A DNA stretch of 64,000 nucleotides from Nematopogon swammerdamellus (taxonomy: Eukaryota > Arthropoda > Insecta > Lepidoptera > Adelidae). Under the pieces are notes generated by a model. That model made no database searches. It saw nothing but the letters and a program-made list of their open reading frames with translations, and had not been told where the DNA came from. A program made the translations under genes and the position numbers. The stretch is taken from assembly GCA_946902875.1 (NCBI GenBank), contig OX336343.1, forward strand, positions 6,437,754 to 6,501,753, in the 5' to 3' direction. This document shows, in pieces, positions 42,470-53,042 of the stretch. The stretch's first letter is position 1. Each line of letters starts with the position of its first letter.

Positions 42470-42760
42470 AAGTCAGTCAGTCAACGTGTAAGCGTCCACT
42501 GCTGGACATACGCTTCTCAAATTTTCCTCCAGTCCTCCTGGCCTTCAGCGATACGGTACCACTGCTTTCCGCCGTCGTACTTGATGTTGTCGCTCCACCT
42601 GGCGGGTGGTCTTCCCACACTCCGCTTTCCTGTCCCCGGCCGCCAGTGTAGGACACGGTTACTCCAACGGTCGTCGCCTCTTCGGCTAACGTGCCCAGCC
42701 TACTGCCACTTTGGTGCGTCGGCGGATTGCCTCGTTACGCACCATATCACTAAATACTGA
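42470..42760 (-). pseudogene. RTE LINE C-terminus
   Basis: On the minus strand it matches the 63373-63748 fragment closely ('cctggcgggtggtcttccca', 'ggacacggttactccaacgg'), covering MVRNEAIRRRT.. to the end near 'cgtccactgctggacatac'. The segment between the words for GHV and RVAK is deleted. Confidence 0.75.
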
Positions 42761-43179
42761 AGTCAGTAAAATAATAATTCAAGGTAAGAAAACTTCAAAT
42801 AGTACTTTTCTATTTATTTATCGAGATAATAATTTGTCTATATAATATTATGTTACCTACAAATTATTTTTAGATGCCGTCATAACCTTTGGAGAGGCTT
42901 TACAAATGCTCTTGATCGTCACGAATGCTCAATGTCGCCATTCGTAATCGACAAGCAATGACCACTTTGAAGGCTAATATAGTATAATAAGTATTGCAGC
43001 ACAACACCGATTACTCAGCTTTACCCCGAATAATAACTTCGCAAAGGGTTTTACCGGTTTATTACCAAGACTTCGAAGAAAAATTTAAAGATAGATATGT
43101 ACATATATAAATCATATTATAAATAGAGCGAAAACACGCTCAACTGAATTTCCGGCCGAAATTTCCCGGCCGGCTAACT

Positions 43180-43735
43180 ATTACGACAACAGCTACCTAT
43201 TATCAACCGGCTACCTTTTACCAACCGGCTATCTATTATCACCCGGCTACCTATTGCCAACCGGCTACCTATTACCAACGGGCTACCTGTTATCAAACGG
43301 GTACCCATTACCAACCGGCTACCTATTATCAACCGGCTATCTATTACCAACCGGCTACCTATTATCAACCGGCTACCTATTACTAACCGGCTACCTATTA
43401 TCAACCGGCTACCTATTATAATAGGTAGCCGGTTGATAATAGGTAGCCGGTTGATAATTATCAACCGGCTACCTATTATCGACCGGCTACCTATTATCAA
43501 CCGGTTACCTATTATCAACCGGCTACCCATTACCAACCGGCTACCCATTACCAACCGGCTACCTATTGTCAACCGGCTACCTATTATCAACCGGCTACCT
43601 ATTACCAACCGGCTACCTATTACCAACAGGCTACCTTTTATCAACCGGCTACCTATTATCAACCGGCTACCTATTATCAACCGGCTACCTATTATCAACC
43701 GGCTACCTATTATCAACCGGCTACCTATTACTGTT
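43180..43735. repeat. 18-bp minisatellite with two inverted units
   Basis: About 30 units of 'caaccggctacctattat'. Two units at about 43420-43459 are inverted, making perfect palindromes with their neighbours. The unit is an expanded version of the MINE-2 internal phrase 'cggctacctattacggttca' (compare 59093), and the array runs directly into MINE-2 sequence. Because 18 is a multiple of three, 120- to 180-codon frames appear on both strands; they are not genes. Confidence 0.9.
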
Positions 43736-43832
43736 CAAAAGATACAGCCCTCGGACGGACAGATGGACAGATATATAGACAGACAGACGGCGTAGGGTTA
43801 GTAATAGGTTTCCGTATAGATACGAAACCCAA
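43736..43832 (-). mobile_element. MINE-2-type end joined to the minisatellite
   Basis: 'agatacagccctcggacgga', a gaca tract and 'ggtttccgtatagatacg'. Confidence 0.7.
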
Positions 43833-44067
43833 AAAACTTGATTTTTATCGCCGTCTTTTCGCATCGTATTATATGACGTGCGACTTAATAGCGGAAGCTT
43901 TGCGCTCAGTCGGCACTTTAAAAAAGATTCCAATCTTTGAATAACCCAAGAAATTTACATAATCACATTGACAAATTAATTACTCGCCGCTAATTATATT
44001 ATTACAGACATGAAAATAAATACCCATAAACAGCATTGACGTACATTGTTCATCTTGTTAACAACAG

Positions 44068-44230
44068 GTGGTATGCATGCACACCATTTGAATCAGAATA
44101 TACACGTGCAAACAAACGTAACAGAGATAGACATTTATTTGCACATTTCCATACCTCAAAAGGAAAAATTGAACCCTATAAGGTTGCTCCTATTGATGTT
44201 CTCAAAATAATTTCTTTGTCGCACCGCTAG
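44068..44230 (+). CDS. Candidate terminal exon, unknown protein
   Basis: After a possible acceptor ('cttgttaacaacag', AG ending at 44067) a frame reads WYACTPFESEYTRANKRNRD, HLFAHFHTSKGKIEPYKV and ends SLSHR at a stop at 44228-44230. The frame stays open upstream to 44030. The peptide looks protein-like and matches no repeat here, but the pyrimidine tract is weak and it is short. Immediately downstream is a duplicated 79-bp segment flanking a SINE-C. Confidence 0.3.
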
Positions 44231-44242
44231 AACTGGAACTAT

Positions 44243-44730
44243 CTATTTATATAATTCATTCTAGAAGGCTTGCGCTGCGTGTTCTATTAATTCGCGATTA
44301 GAATGTAAAGAGTATCCAAGTTAGAACTGGAACTGTTTTCCGGCGAGTGTGTTTCCCAAATAGTTTAACCTGGGTGTCTTCAAACGTTGTTTTAACAGAA
44401 TAGACAGCTTACTCTGCTTGCCCCGATTGTCGGAATGCAGCGTGTGATGTAGATAGCCTAGCAACAGTCCACAAACCTGGTGGCATGGCACCTCTGTGAG
44501 CGTGGTTTCGCGAGGACATGTGTTTTTGGCACTGTCGACTGCACCATTGGTCCCTCGGCATAGCCACGACTGTTGGTTTACATAAATAAAAATTAATCAT
44601 AATTTCCCCTCTAAGCGTTTTTATTGCTTCCTCGATAGCTTGAACGCAATTCTATTTATATAATTCATTCTAGAAGGCTTGCGCTGCGTGTTCTATTAAT
44701 TCGCGATTAGAATGTAAAGAGTATCCAAGT
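44243..44730. repeat. Identical 79-bp direct repeats around a SINE-C
   Basis: 44243-44321 and 44652-44730 are identical ('ctagaaggcttgcgctgcgt' inside). Between them 44335-44592 is a SINE-C with its 3' end 'gttggtttacat' and an A-rich tail. 'agaactggaact' is also doubled at the left (44229, 44324). Confidence 0.75.
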
Positions 44731-44939
44731 AGATAATGACTATGGAACGAATCGACATTATATCGGCATTATACAGAGACCGTATCAAACATGACATAAC
44801 TGGTACTTTTATTATGAAGAATGTATCATGATAATTTATTGACACGTAAACCTTGATATTGGATCTTAAATCTAATGATGAAACGAACTAATACTGGCGT
44901 GACAAATGTATCGCTTTCATAAATAAAATTTTATGAAAA

Positions 44940-45560
44940 TCAAATTCATCTTTACCTATCAAACGTCTGCCTGTTTCTATGTGTCTATGTGTGTATGTCT
45001 GCGGCATCGTAGCTCCCAAACGGATGGGCCGATTTGGATGCGATTTTTTTATTAGAAAGCTGGTTTAACCGGGATGATTATTAGCTATGCTTGGTGAAGA
45101 TCAGATTAGCCGATTCGAATATCATCGACACTTTTCCTCTAATTTGTGAAGAGATCTCTGCTGTAAAATGGAAGTAAAGTAATAGAAGAAAAGGTGTAAT
45201 ACTTTCACACGTCGTCTTTAACTAATTAAACGGAAATTATTACAAAACTAATTTATGTACTTGTAACCTTACTTACCTAACCTAACCTAACAAAGTTATT
45301 ACACGTACAAATTACGTCTCTTAAAAAGCTTGAAACAAAAGTTAAATTACGAATTTAAAAAACCTCCGACACATCAAAAACCCTCAAAAAGTGGAAAATA
45401 ATTTCCACCTAGTTTAAAGGCGTCGGGGGACTGTTAACTATAAAAAGCTCGGTCCCCCGACACCTTTAATTAACTAAACGGAAATTATTTTTTACTTTAT
45501 GAGGGTTTTATGTCGGGGCTTTTTAAAATTTGTAATTTAACTTTAATTGCAAAAGATTTC
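44940..45560 (-). mobile_element. Hairpin-family element ('cggtcccccgac')
   Basis: It contains nested inverted repeats around 45340-45540 ('ggtcccccgacacc' against 'ggcgtcgggggac', outer 'gttaaattac' / 'gtaatttaac'), plus the flank 'gcatcgtagctcccaaacgg' at 45004. Same family as 49540-50010 and 61245-61725, reversed. Confidence 0.65.
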
Positions 45561-46499
45561 CTGAACTAATAAGAGCTTACTCCTCTTTCTTAAAATTCTA
45601 AATATTTAAATCGAAGGTATACAAATGGCTCTCAGAAACCAAGTTTATGTGGCAAGGTTCTAGATAATACCTACTAATGTTTCATGTCACACGCAGCACA
45701 CACGACACATATGGCCAAGTCTCACTTATTAGTTATTTATTACATATCGTCGATATATAATTAAGTAAATACTGTGGAATTCTGGAATTCATCTAAATAA
45801 ATAGCGCGCGTATACATACAATACTACAGTAGTGAGTGATACATAACAGTTCAGAACAGTGAGTAAGTAATTATTGTAATCAATACTAATAATAAATCTG
45901 TAAGGGATGGTCATGGAGTAAGTTACTTTGTTTTATGAGATTCTGAGTTTGCACATATACCTAATTGAATATGGAGTGTCCTTAGGTAGGTTACAGCTAT
46001 TCTTCTGTATACGAGTATTTCTACCTACTGACCTTCCCATAGTCAGAAAACAAGTTTATCAGTATGCGAATAAGTACAGTCGCATTAAAATTCTCGCCGC
46101 GAACGAACATATCTGAAGCCCATTTTAATCAAGCCCTCAGAACTGGAACGCAATTAAAGATGTCCTCAACAGATACCTATAACCTATAAGTTGAAAGGAA
46201 GCATTCATAACGAAAAAAAAACAATCGTTCCGCTCCTTCGGCATAATTAGCGAGGGCAACGCTAAAGGGAATCGTTACAAATTAAAATTCCAATAGGAAT
46301 ACTGGCTGTCCAGCCGGGGTAATCGCAGACGTGATGTGCGACAGTCGCTAGTCCGTAGCGTCGCAGTCGCCAGGCATTAGCGTCGCAAACGCCAACAGCT
46401 GCAATAATTGTGCAAGTACCAACAGATAGCCAAGTCATTCAAAGAAGTAGATAGAAGGGCTTGTCAAACACACAGAAGCTTGATTAAAGCAGGAGGCAC
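45561..46499. other. No gene; short Helitron-like piece
   Basis: 45885-45990 copies 'gggatggtcatggagtaagt' from 10501. 46240-46450 is GC-richer with 'gtcgcagtcgccaggcatta' but has no frame. Confidence 0.3.
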
Positions 46500-46862
46500 T
46501 GAACTTATAGCACAACACCGATTACTCTGCTTACCCTGATTGTCGGGATACAAAAGCGTGAGTTGTGTATGTATGTATGTACACTGCATCTCTCCCCGTG
46601 TATGTCGTAAAAGGCGACTAAGGGATAATACTCCATTCATATTACAGGTGATAGGGTTTAACCCGCCCGGGTTGGTACTACCGCACTGAATGAAAGGTCG
46701 GTCGAAACGGCTATGTAAATAGTTTGTGTTTTCCTTCCAGTTCCGTGTAGCCGGCACGACCGAAGGGAAGCGCTGACGTGGCACCAAGTTCACCCGGTGT
46801 TATGGGTTGGCATCACGGATGTTGTAGGTGATGTAGCCAACCGTGTCAGGTTCCATAAAAAA
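46500..46862 (+). mobile_element. SINE-C scrap and SINE-B variant
   Basis: 46500-46580 is SINE-C (minus-oriented) 'cagcacaac..ccgattactc'. 46585-46862 is the SINE-B variant starting 'gcatctctccccgtgtatgt' and ending 'gtgtcaggttccat' plus A-run. Confidence 0.7.
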
Positions 46863-47364
46863 AAGAGATTCAGACCAGCTCTCCAGAACACTTGCTTACC
46901 GTGTAGGGACTTTGGGTTGGTCGGGATAGAAGGGAAACTCACACACACACTTGTGAACACGCGTATCTTTATCAATACGGGTGTTGCGTCCTGTCTCATC
47001 AAAATCTTGTGCATGCATTTTATGTCGAAGATGAAGTAAATTGTATGCAATAACGATACGAATACGACAATAGTTCCATCATTTTGAATTCTTTGAGAGA
47101 CGGCAATAAACATAATACGAGAACGGCGGACATAATTCAGTATCATTGCTGCGATGAGCTTTATTTATGTCGCAGAAAAACATTACTGGCACTTTTTATA
47201 GCATGAATTCAATGGAGCGTTTTTGTAAAGCAAGAATGCCCCTCCCGGTAGTTCTTAAAACTCACTTCGCTAGGATAATATTTTAAATGTTTAAATTGAG
47301 CATGGTGGGCTGCATCACCAACCCGCTACGCATGTGATTTCAACCCTTCAAACTTGATTATTTT
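46863..47364. other. No gene seen
   Basis: A minus-strand frame up to 47146 ends near a GTAAGC at about 46893, but it merges into SINE sequence and has no acceptor. Confidence 0.25.
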
Positions 47365-48137
47365 TTTGTCTTTATACAGCGTCTATGAAGGTTGGTCTGA
47401 AGATGAACCGGGACAAAACCAAGGGACGGAGGTTATGACGGGAGAGCAAATCGTTATTGACGAAGAAGTGATCGAACCGTTAAAGAATATGTATATCTCG
47501 GTCAAATTCTACGGCTTGCTAGACAACGTCTGCTTAAGTAGGCCGGGAGACGGATTCAACTGGGTTGGGCTGCCTTCGGAAAGTTAAAATTCGGCCTGAG
47601 GTCTGGACCTTTCGTAAAATTTAAAGACCCGTATAATATGACCTGTGCGTCCTGCCGGTTATGACGTACGGGTGTGTAACGTGGACTCAGACGGTCCTGT
47701 TGTCCAAAGGTTGAAAGTTGCCCAGCGAGTATGGAGCGAGCCATGCTGGAAATTTCGCTACGTGATATGGTGCAACGAGGCATTCACATGCAAAAACGGA
47801 GTGTGGGAAGACCATCCGCCGGGTGGGACGACGACATTAAGTACGTCGACGGAAAGCAGTGAAGGTGATCTCGTAGGTGATATCGGCTGGTCGGAGCATG
47901 CGCCTCCGACTCAGCCACCCATACCGTATTACATAAAAAAAGGACGACGACATTAAGTACTTCGAAGGAAAGCAGTGAAGGTGATCTCGTAGGTGATCTC
48001 GGCTGGTCGGAGCATGTGCCTCCGACTCAGCCACCCATACCGGATTACAAGGTTCCGTACCGCTGAAGGCCGGCAGGACTGGAGGAAAATTGGAGAGGAG
48101 TATGTCCAGCAGTGGATGCTTACACACGACTGACGGA
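47365..48137 (+). pseudogene. RTE LINE C-terminus with duplicated SINE insertion
   Basis: 47380-47480 encodes KMNRDKTKGTEVMTGEQIVI-type RTE sequence in shifted frames. 47690-47850 carries the LKVAQR..SLRDMV region, with an internal deletion that joins distant parts. A SINE-A 3' piece then interrupts, and RTE resumes at 48047 ('ggttccgtaccgctgaaggc') to the end 'cagcagtggatgcttacac'. Many frameshifts; dead. Confidence 0.75.
47824..48050 (+). repeat. Tandem duplication of target plus SINE-A
   Basis: 'ggacgacgacattaagtac' plus 'ggaaagcagtgaaggtgatc' and the SINE-A 3' end occur twice (about 47827-47942 and 47943-48050), about 98-94% alike by eye. The first copy has an A-run, the second runs straight into RTE sequence. 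Confidence 0.7.
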
Positions 48138-49270
48138 CACCTTGTTTCAACCGTAATCAATTGTTTGGGCCGTGCATTTTTATAGCCGTTGCGATCGATC
48201 TTCATTCATTAATATTGCGGGTGGAAGTGGTTAAATGCCACCGATCTAGTATTGTCGGATGCGCCTCGAGTGCCGCTCTAGATAGGGCGCAGCGGGCGAG
48301 CGGGTCGGACCGGTGCGACCGAGTGTGATGACATTTAATTAAAAGCTCCGCTCAAGGTCGAGTTAGTCACGGCTGCGGGATGCTAGGTGTCCACCAATAA
48401 TTGTACGAATTGCAGCGAAGTCGTGTCAATAAATTATATTATTTCACGTTCTTGGTGGTATAATACGGTTCATATTATTTACTGCGCGTGTAGCGGCGTC
48501 GTAAAATGACTTGCTGTGCGAGAGGCGAAGTCGGGAGTTGTTCATTGATGCAAATGTTCTTCCGTTAATTTTCAACGAATATAGGGTGGAGGTGAAAATT
48601 TATTTACGCGGTCTATAAATTATGTTTTTATAGACACTGATTTGCAATAATTTCTAAAGAATTAAATAGAAGGAATTTGTTGTGTAGGTATGTCTTTCAT
48701 TTCATTATGCGATAATATAGCTTGTTCTGCCGTACGTGCATTAGTTTTAATTTCAAAACCATTATTAAAACATTGCAAAAATTTCAATTTCGCCTGGTGG
48801 TGTCTGCTAACATATTACATTAATATTTGCGAAAATGTTTTTTTTTAATTGTATCATATTCATGCCATGTAATTAGAACATTTTATCCTAACAAACGTTT
48901 ATCTTAAAAGCTGAATAAACAAAAAAGGTTCCTTTTAATACTTGTTATTATCTACATACGTGTTTGTACACACGGTTTTACAAGTTTTACTAGTTACAAC
49001 AACTGGACGTCTCCCTTATGTCAATAAGTAAGACACGCCACCCGTATCCTGTATCCTTCGGGGTGTTTAAAAATTATGTTTCTTTAACATACATATTTTA
49101 CGAGACCTAAATGCTATTGTTCGCCAACTTTATGTGGGCTTACATTTGGAGCCCGGGCTCGATGCTTGAAAAATTTAAAAGAATTGAAAAATTGAAAGCT
49201 GGTTGAAAAATTAACGTTTTAGTCACGTTTTGATATAAAATTATATTACTCTACCAACTTATGTATATAA
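48138..49270. other. Low-repeat DNA with a CpG-rich patch
   Basis: 48240-48620 is GC-richer and shows no match to any family in the window; it has TAATTAAAA-type words and a patch 'gcgggcgagcgggtcggacc'. Possible regulatory DNA. The remainder is AT-rich. Confidence 0.3.
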
Positions 49271-49539
49271 TACAGGGTGATGCATCACCACTACATGAAT
49301 TCCAAACAGGGCAATCCTCGTAGCTTTCTGAAAATAAAAAATATGGAAAGAATATCTCTAAAAAATTATTAGTTTGAGACATATACATTTTCAAATTTTA
49401 TTCTTTCGTCTAATGTAAAAGTAGGGATGGCATGAGAACATTAGATTGCTTGTACAATGTACATGATTGTTTAAAAGAGAGGAAACTTTATTCAGTGCAC
49501 ATTAGCGCAATTGAATTAATACAGATGGAGTCGTGAAAG

Positions 49540-50010
49540 TTAAATTACAAATTTTAAAACCTTACTTACTTAAAGGAGTCGGGGGATTGCTAAGTAAATT
49601 CCCGTGCTGTTCTGAGTTTTTATATTTTATTTACTTAGCGGTCCCCCGACTTCTTTAAGTAAGTAACCGAAAATTATTTTTGACTTTTTAAGGGTCGGGG
49701 GTTTTGAAATTTGTAATTTAACTTTTATTTCAAGCTTTAAAGAAACTGCATACATTTCGGTCCACTTTTTAAGATAATAAATTTTTTTATTACTTAATTA
49801 CTTAATTACTTGATTACAAACATAGCTAAGAACCATCCCAATTAAACCAGCTTTCTAAAAAAAAAACCGCATCCAAATCGGTCCATCCGTTTGAAAGCTA
49901 CGATGCCACAGACAGACACACCCTTAGACACATACACACACCCTCACATACACATACACACATACACACACACACATTAAACTTATAATAACACCCCTCT
50001 TTTTTCGTTA
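49540..50010 (+). mobile_element. Hairpin-family element
   Basis: Outer pair 'gttaaattacaaatttt' / 'gaaatttgtaatttaac', inner pair 'ttaaaggagtcggggga' / 'cccccgacttctttaa', then the flank 'catccaaatcggtccatccg' and a (ca)n at 49920-49976, ending 'cttttttcgttagggttt'. 49272-49540 before it starts 'acagggtgatgcatcacc' and is unassigned. Confidence 0.7.
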
Positions 50011-50139
50011 GGGTTTAATAAAATGTAGAGTTTTAGACAGTTCATGAAAATTGTCATGTTGAATCTGCGTCGAATAAACTCGAGGTCTGTGGTCGAACTC
50101 GTTAATTATTTTGTATGGAATCTGTATTTATTTATTCAG

Positions 50140-50263
50140 GCTGAATTCAGAAAAAAATCTCGCACACTTTTTTGTTGCTATTGATCCCACGAATCTGTTG
50201 CCGAAGTCTGTTAACGAAGTGACTGCTGCACTATCCTCTATATGGACAATGTTTGTAATAACG
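50140..50263 (+). CDS. Candidate exon, Ldh2-type dehydrogenase C-terminal region
   Basis: Acceptor 'tttatttattcag' (AG 50138-50139), donor acg then gtaatt at 50264. One frame is open throughout: LNSEKNLAHFFVAIDPTNLL then PKSVNEVTAALSSIWTM. The NL.HFF.AIDP phrase followed by a helix recalls the closing part of the malate/L-lactate dehydrogenase (Ldh2, YjmC-like) family, which uses NAD(P) and 2-hydroxy acids in the cytosol. That link is by memory of the motif, not alignment. The exon would start in phase 2 (one base finishing the previous codon). No companion exon is recognised within 3 kb, so a lone remnant is possible. Confidence 0.42.
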
Positions 50264-50573
50264 GTAATTAAGTACATTACGTTCAAATTTTAAGTGTTTT
50301 AAAAACAAAAAGTTTGTCCCAGTTAATTGTTAGTTTTTATGGTAATTTTTTCCTGTTCACCATCTGTACTTCTCAGAGTTTAGTGTAATTCAGACGTGAT
50401 CGTCTCTTCGTCTCTCTGACCAATTCTGATATATATCAAACAACAGTCATCTGGAAGGAGCAAATTTTCCATTTGGGCATTAAGAAATATTAACACATTG
50501 TTTGACAAATAGTCTGATATTCAATGCAAAATTTTCAGTATTGCTCAGTATGTGATCCTAAATAGATTTTTCA
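50264..50573. other. No gene seen
   Basis: Intron-like AT-rich sequence after the candidate donor. Confidence 0.3.
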
Positions 50574-50775
50574 TGTAATTCGGTATGGGTGGCTGTATCA
50601 GAGGTGTCACATGTTCCGACCAGCCAATATGGCCTCCGAGAAGGTAGGTGCCATACCGAAGACTTCCCTTTGGATTGCTGGCTACACCGGACTAGAGGAG
50701 AATACAGCCGAGGCTGCAATGCGGCCATCTTACATCGAGTATCGGCTACAATTCCAGCCTACCACCTAGTAGATA
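50574..50775 (-). mobile_element. SINE-A 3' half
   Basis: 'taattcggtatgggtggctg' to 'gcctaccacctagta'. Confidence 0.7.
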
Positions 50776-51135
50776 GATATAAATCTGTTTATTTTGCAAA
50801 AGACAGATTCAGAGAAAACGGTTACGTTTTTCTCGAATCTTCTGCGGAACGCAACGTTTTTCTGCCTATTTACGTACTAAACGGTAACGTTATGAATCTA
50901 ATCAATGCAAATAATGCGCATGCGACGTTATGTCGGTCGTGAATACCTTTACGATCAAGTTGCATGCCTTAATAGGCTGGACTGTCTCAGCCGACAGCGT
51001 GCGGTGTATGAGACTATGCGCCGCGCGTCTGGCAATACTTTTCACCGAATAATTTTCACTTTCGAGAAATATATTTATTTAAAAACGAAAGTGATACACT
51101 ATGCATGACAATTAATTGACTATTTACAAAAAATT
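50776..51135. other. Unassigned sequence with short frames
   Basis: Overlapping frames (DRFRENGYVFLESSAERNVF; QVACLNRLDCLSRQRAVYE) look somewhat protein-like but have no splice support. They could be transposon remnants. Confidence 0.25.
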
Positions 51136-51139
51136 ACAA

Positions 51140-51312
51140 TTACGCACCACACGCTGTATCACGACAATCGGAGTAAGCAGAGTAGTCGGTGTTGTGCTGC
51201 AAGCAGTCTTGTAAATTACAGCACAACACCGACCACCACGTTTGCTAAAGTATTTGGACAAGCTATCAAACAGCCAGTAAGGCACGAGGACCCACCTGCT
51301 GCATGACTCGGA
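51140..51312 (+). mobile_element. SINE-C, partial
   Basis: 'cgacaatcggagtaagcaga', 'acagcacaacaccgaccacc', 'cacgaggacccacctgctgc'. Confidence 0.7.
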
Positions 51313-51713
51313 AAATGACAATTAAAACAAAAATTAAACTAAACTCGATAATTAAAATTATAAACTATCCAAATGAAACGCTCATAGGAAAAATATTTTT
51401 TTAGAAATAGTGATGACTCATTCTATGTAGGCAGTGGCAAACATTTTTGTAAATGTAGACTAAGTGGACGTAAAAGAAAAGTATCCAGCGAAATTTCTTG
51501 CCAGTTCTTCTTCGCTGTGAATTGAACTGGCAAAATGCTAAAAAAAAAAAGTTTAAATAAGACGAATCCGAGGGCAGTTTACTGTCCATGGATGATGAAT
51601 AAAGAATAAAGAATAAAGGATTCCTTAAAAAACGCGTAGGGAGTCTGCCGCGACGCGAGTCGACCATCACCGCCAGTCTGCGCGTGTAAGACAATCCTCT
51701 CGATGACCACAGT
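51313..51713. other. No gene; repeat junction
   Basis: 'aataaagaataaagaataaa' at 51599-51618 is a short tandem tail of some retroelement. The minus-strand 120-codon frame is unsupported. Confidence 0.3.
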
Positions 51714-52396
51714 TTGCTAAAAATCATTTTTCTTTTATGGGATATTACAAGTGATTTTGACATTTACGGACTGCGCAAGTATGATCATATTTCTGAATAC
51801 CGCGTTCGTCTACAATGGCTCGACATTCGACGCCGTAGAAATTCTCATGTTCTCTCTCTTCTCTTCCGCACGCTGAACGACATTGGGGCTCCAGAGTACT
51901 TGCGGGATCGATTCCAATTTCTCTGTGCACACGGTCTTTCTTTGCGATCAACTGATTCCCGAGTACTCGCCATCCCTTCTCACTCATCCACTTCTTACTC
52001 TGACTCCTTCACCGTGAATGCGGCACGTATGTGGAACTCGCTTCCCCTCGAAATTCGTCTATCGCAGTCGCTGTATATGTTTAAAAAGCGTATACTTCCT
52101 CACTTTCTGGAACGATAAATTACTCGCTATTTATGGATTAGAGTATAATGTTAGTTTTCTCTGGATATTTTATTTGTGTATATTTGTATGTATTTATATA
52201 TTTTTATCTATTTATTTATATTTATGTTGTATAATTTGTTGAAATTTTCTACATCATTCCTATTTGTTCTCTGCCACTCCACACTCATTCATGATAACCC
52301 AAAGGTTGGCTGGAGCAAACGCCTACGGTGTTAAGTTGTACCTTTTGCAAAATTTTTAAAAGGCAATAAACATATTTTGATTTGATTTGATTTGAT
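51714..52396 (+). mobile_element. CR1/Jockey-type LINE, 5'-truncated
   Basis: The frame 51714-52118 (134 codons, first codon TTG, so truncated) reads SEYRVRLQWLDIRRRRNSHV, LSLLFRTLNDIGAPEYLRDR, then NAARMWNSLPLEIRLSQSLY and FKKRILPHF: the region after the reverse transcriptase thumb in CR1/Jockey-group LINEs. A 3' UTR with 'ggttggctggagcaaacgcc' and AATAAA leads into (tttga)n at 52375-52396, the microsatellite-like tail of such LINEs. The coding end is intact. Confidence 0.85.
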
Positions 52397-52823
52397 TTTC
52401 TAATGAATAAATGTTTTTAAACTTTGCCCAAATTGAAATTTGTATACCTAAAGTTCGTGACACGTAAATAGAGGCCATTAAATCAAATTATTTAATTTAT
52501 TTCTATACCTCTCTGTCACATCACAGACTGAATAAGAAGAAGTATGAATTATAAATTCGACTCTACAGGTTTTCCTCAGCTCCCGTCGTCCTAGCTTTGC
52601 CATAAGATCGATCGCAGATTAAGTCTGAACAAGGCCACAGCTCGGCTGATTTATTTCCTACCTAATACGTATAGTAGTAATGTTGAATAATTGTTTGTTA
52701 CAACGCCGCCGGAAGAACGTGTCCGAGCGCCGCCGCTATGCCGGTGAGCGGTATATAGGAACGGGTCTTCGAGGATAGTACCGTCGTGAATGCGCGCACA
52801 CTAACTTTGTTTATTTATTTATT
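52397..52823 (+). promoter_or_regulatory. Possible TATA promoter near 52750
   Basis: A CpG-rich patch 'aacgccgccggaagaacgtg' precedes 'gcggtatataggaacggg' (TATATA at about 52750-52755), spaced as a core promoter. No leader exon or donor downstream is convincing before a LINE fragment starts at 52824. The remainder of the interval is unassigned. Confidence 0.25.
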
Positions 52824-53042
52824 TATTTTTTTATGGATAGCGCGACATGTGGCATCCTTTCACCTACAAGTAAGTGTCTAACGATGCTTCCCATGGACAT
52901 TCTGTGATGCACGGGGATTGCGAATGCCATTCCGGCCTGTCAGGAGCCTTTTCACGCCCCTTTTGAAAAACCCCAGGCTGCACTTTGGAGGAAATAAGAT
53001 GGGCAGGGAAGGCGTTCCAAATTTTCCCGGTTCTGTGAATAA
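52824..53042 (-). pseudogene. Jockey-like LINE 3' end
   Basis: On the minus strand it matches the last 70 codons of the element at 59930 (FTEPGK.., KRGVKRLL, RHGIRNPRA), then 'gccacatgtcgcgctatcca' and an A-run. Frame-broken. Confidence 0.75.

Noticed and set aside
43174..43795. Frames of 180 (-) and 120 (+) codons with six-residue repeats
   Set aside because: They come from an 18-bp minisatellite; all frames stay open because the unit is a multiple of three.
44335..44592. LTR retrotransposon bounded by the 79-bp repeats
   Set aside because: The repeats are too short, lack TG..CA ends, and enclose only a SINE-C.
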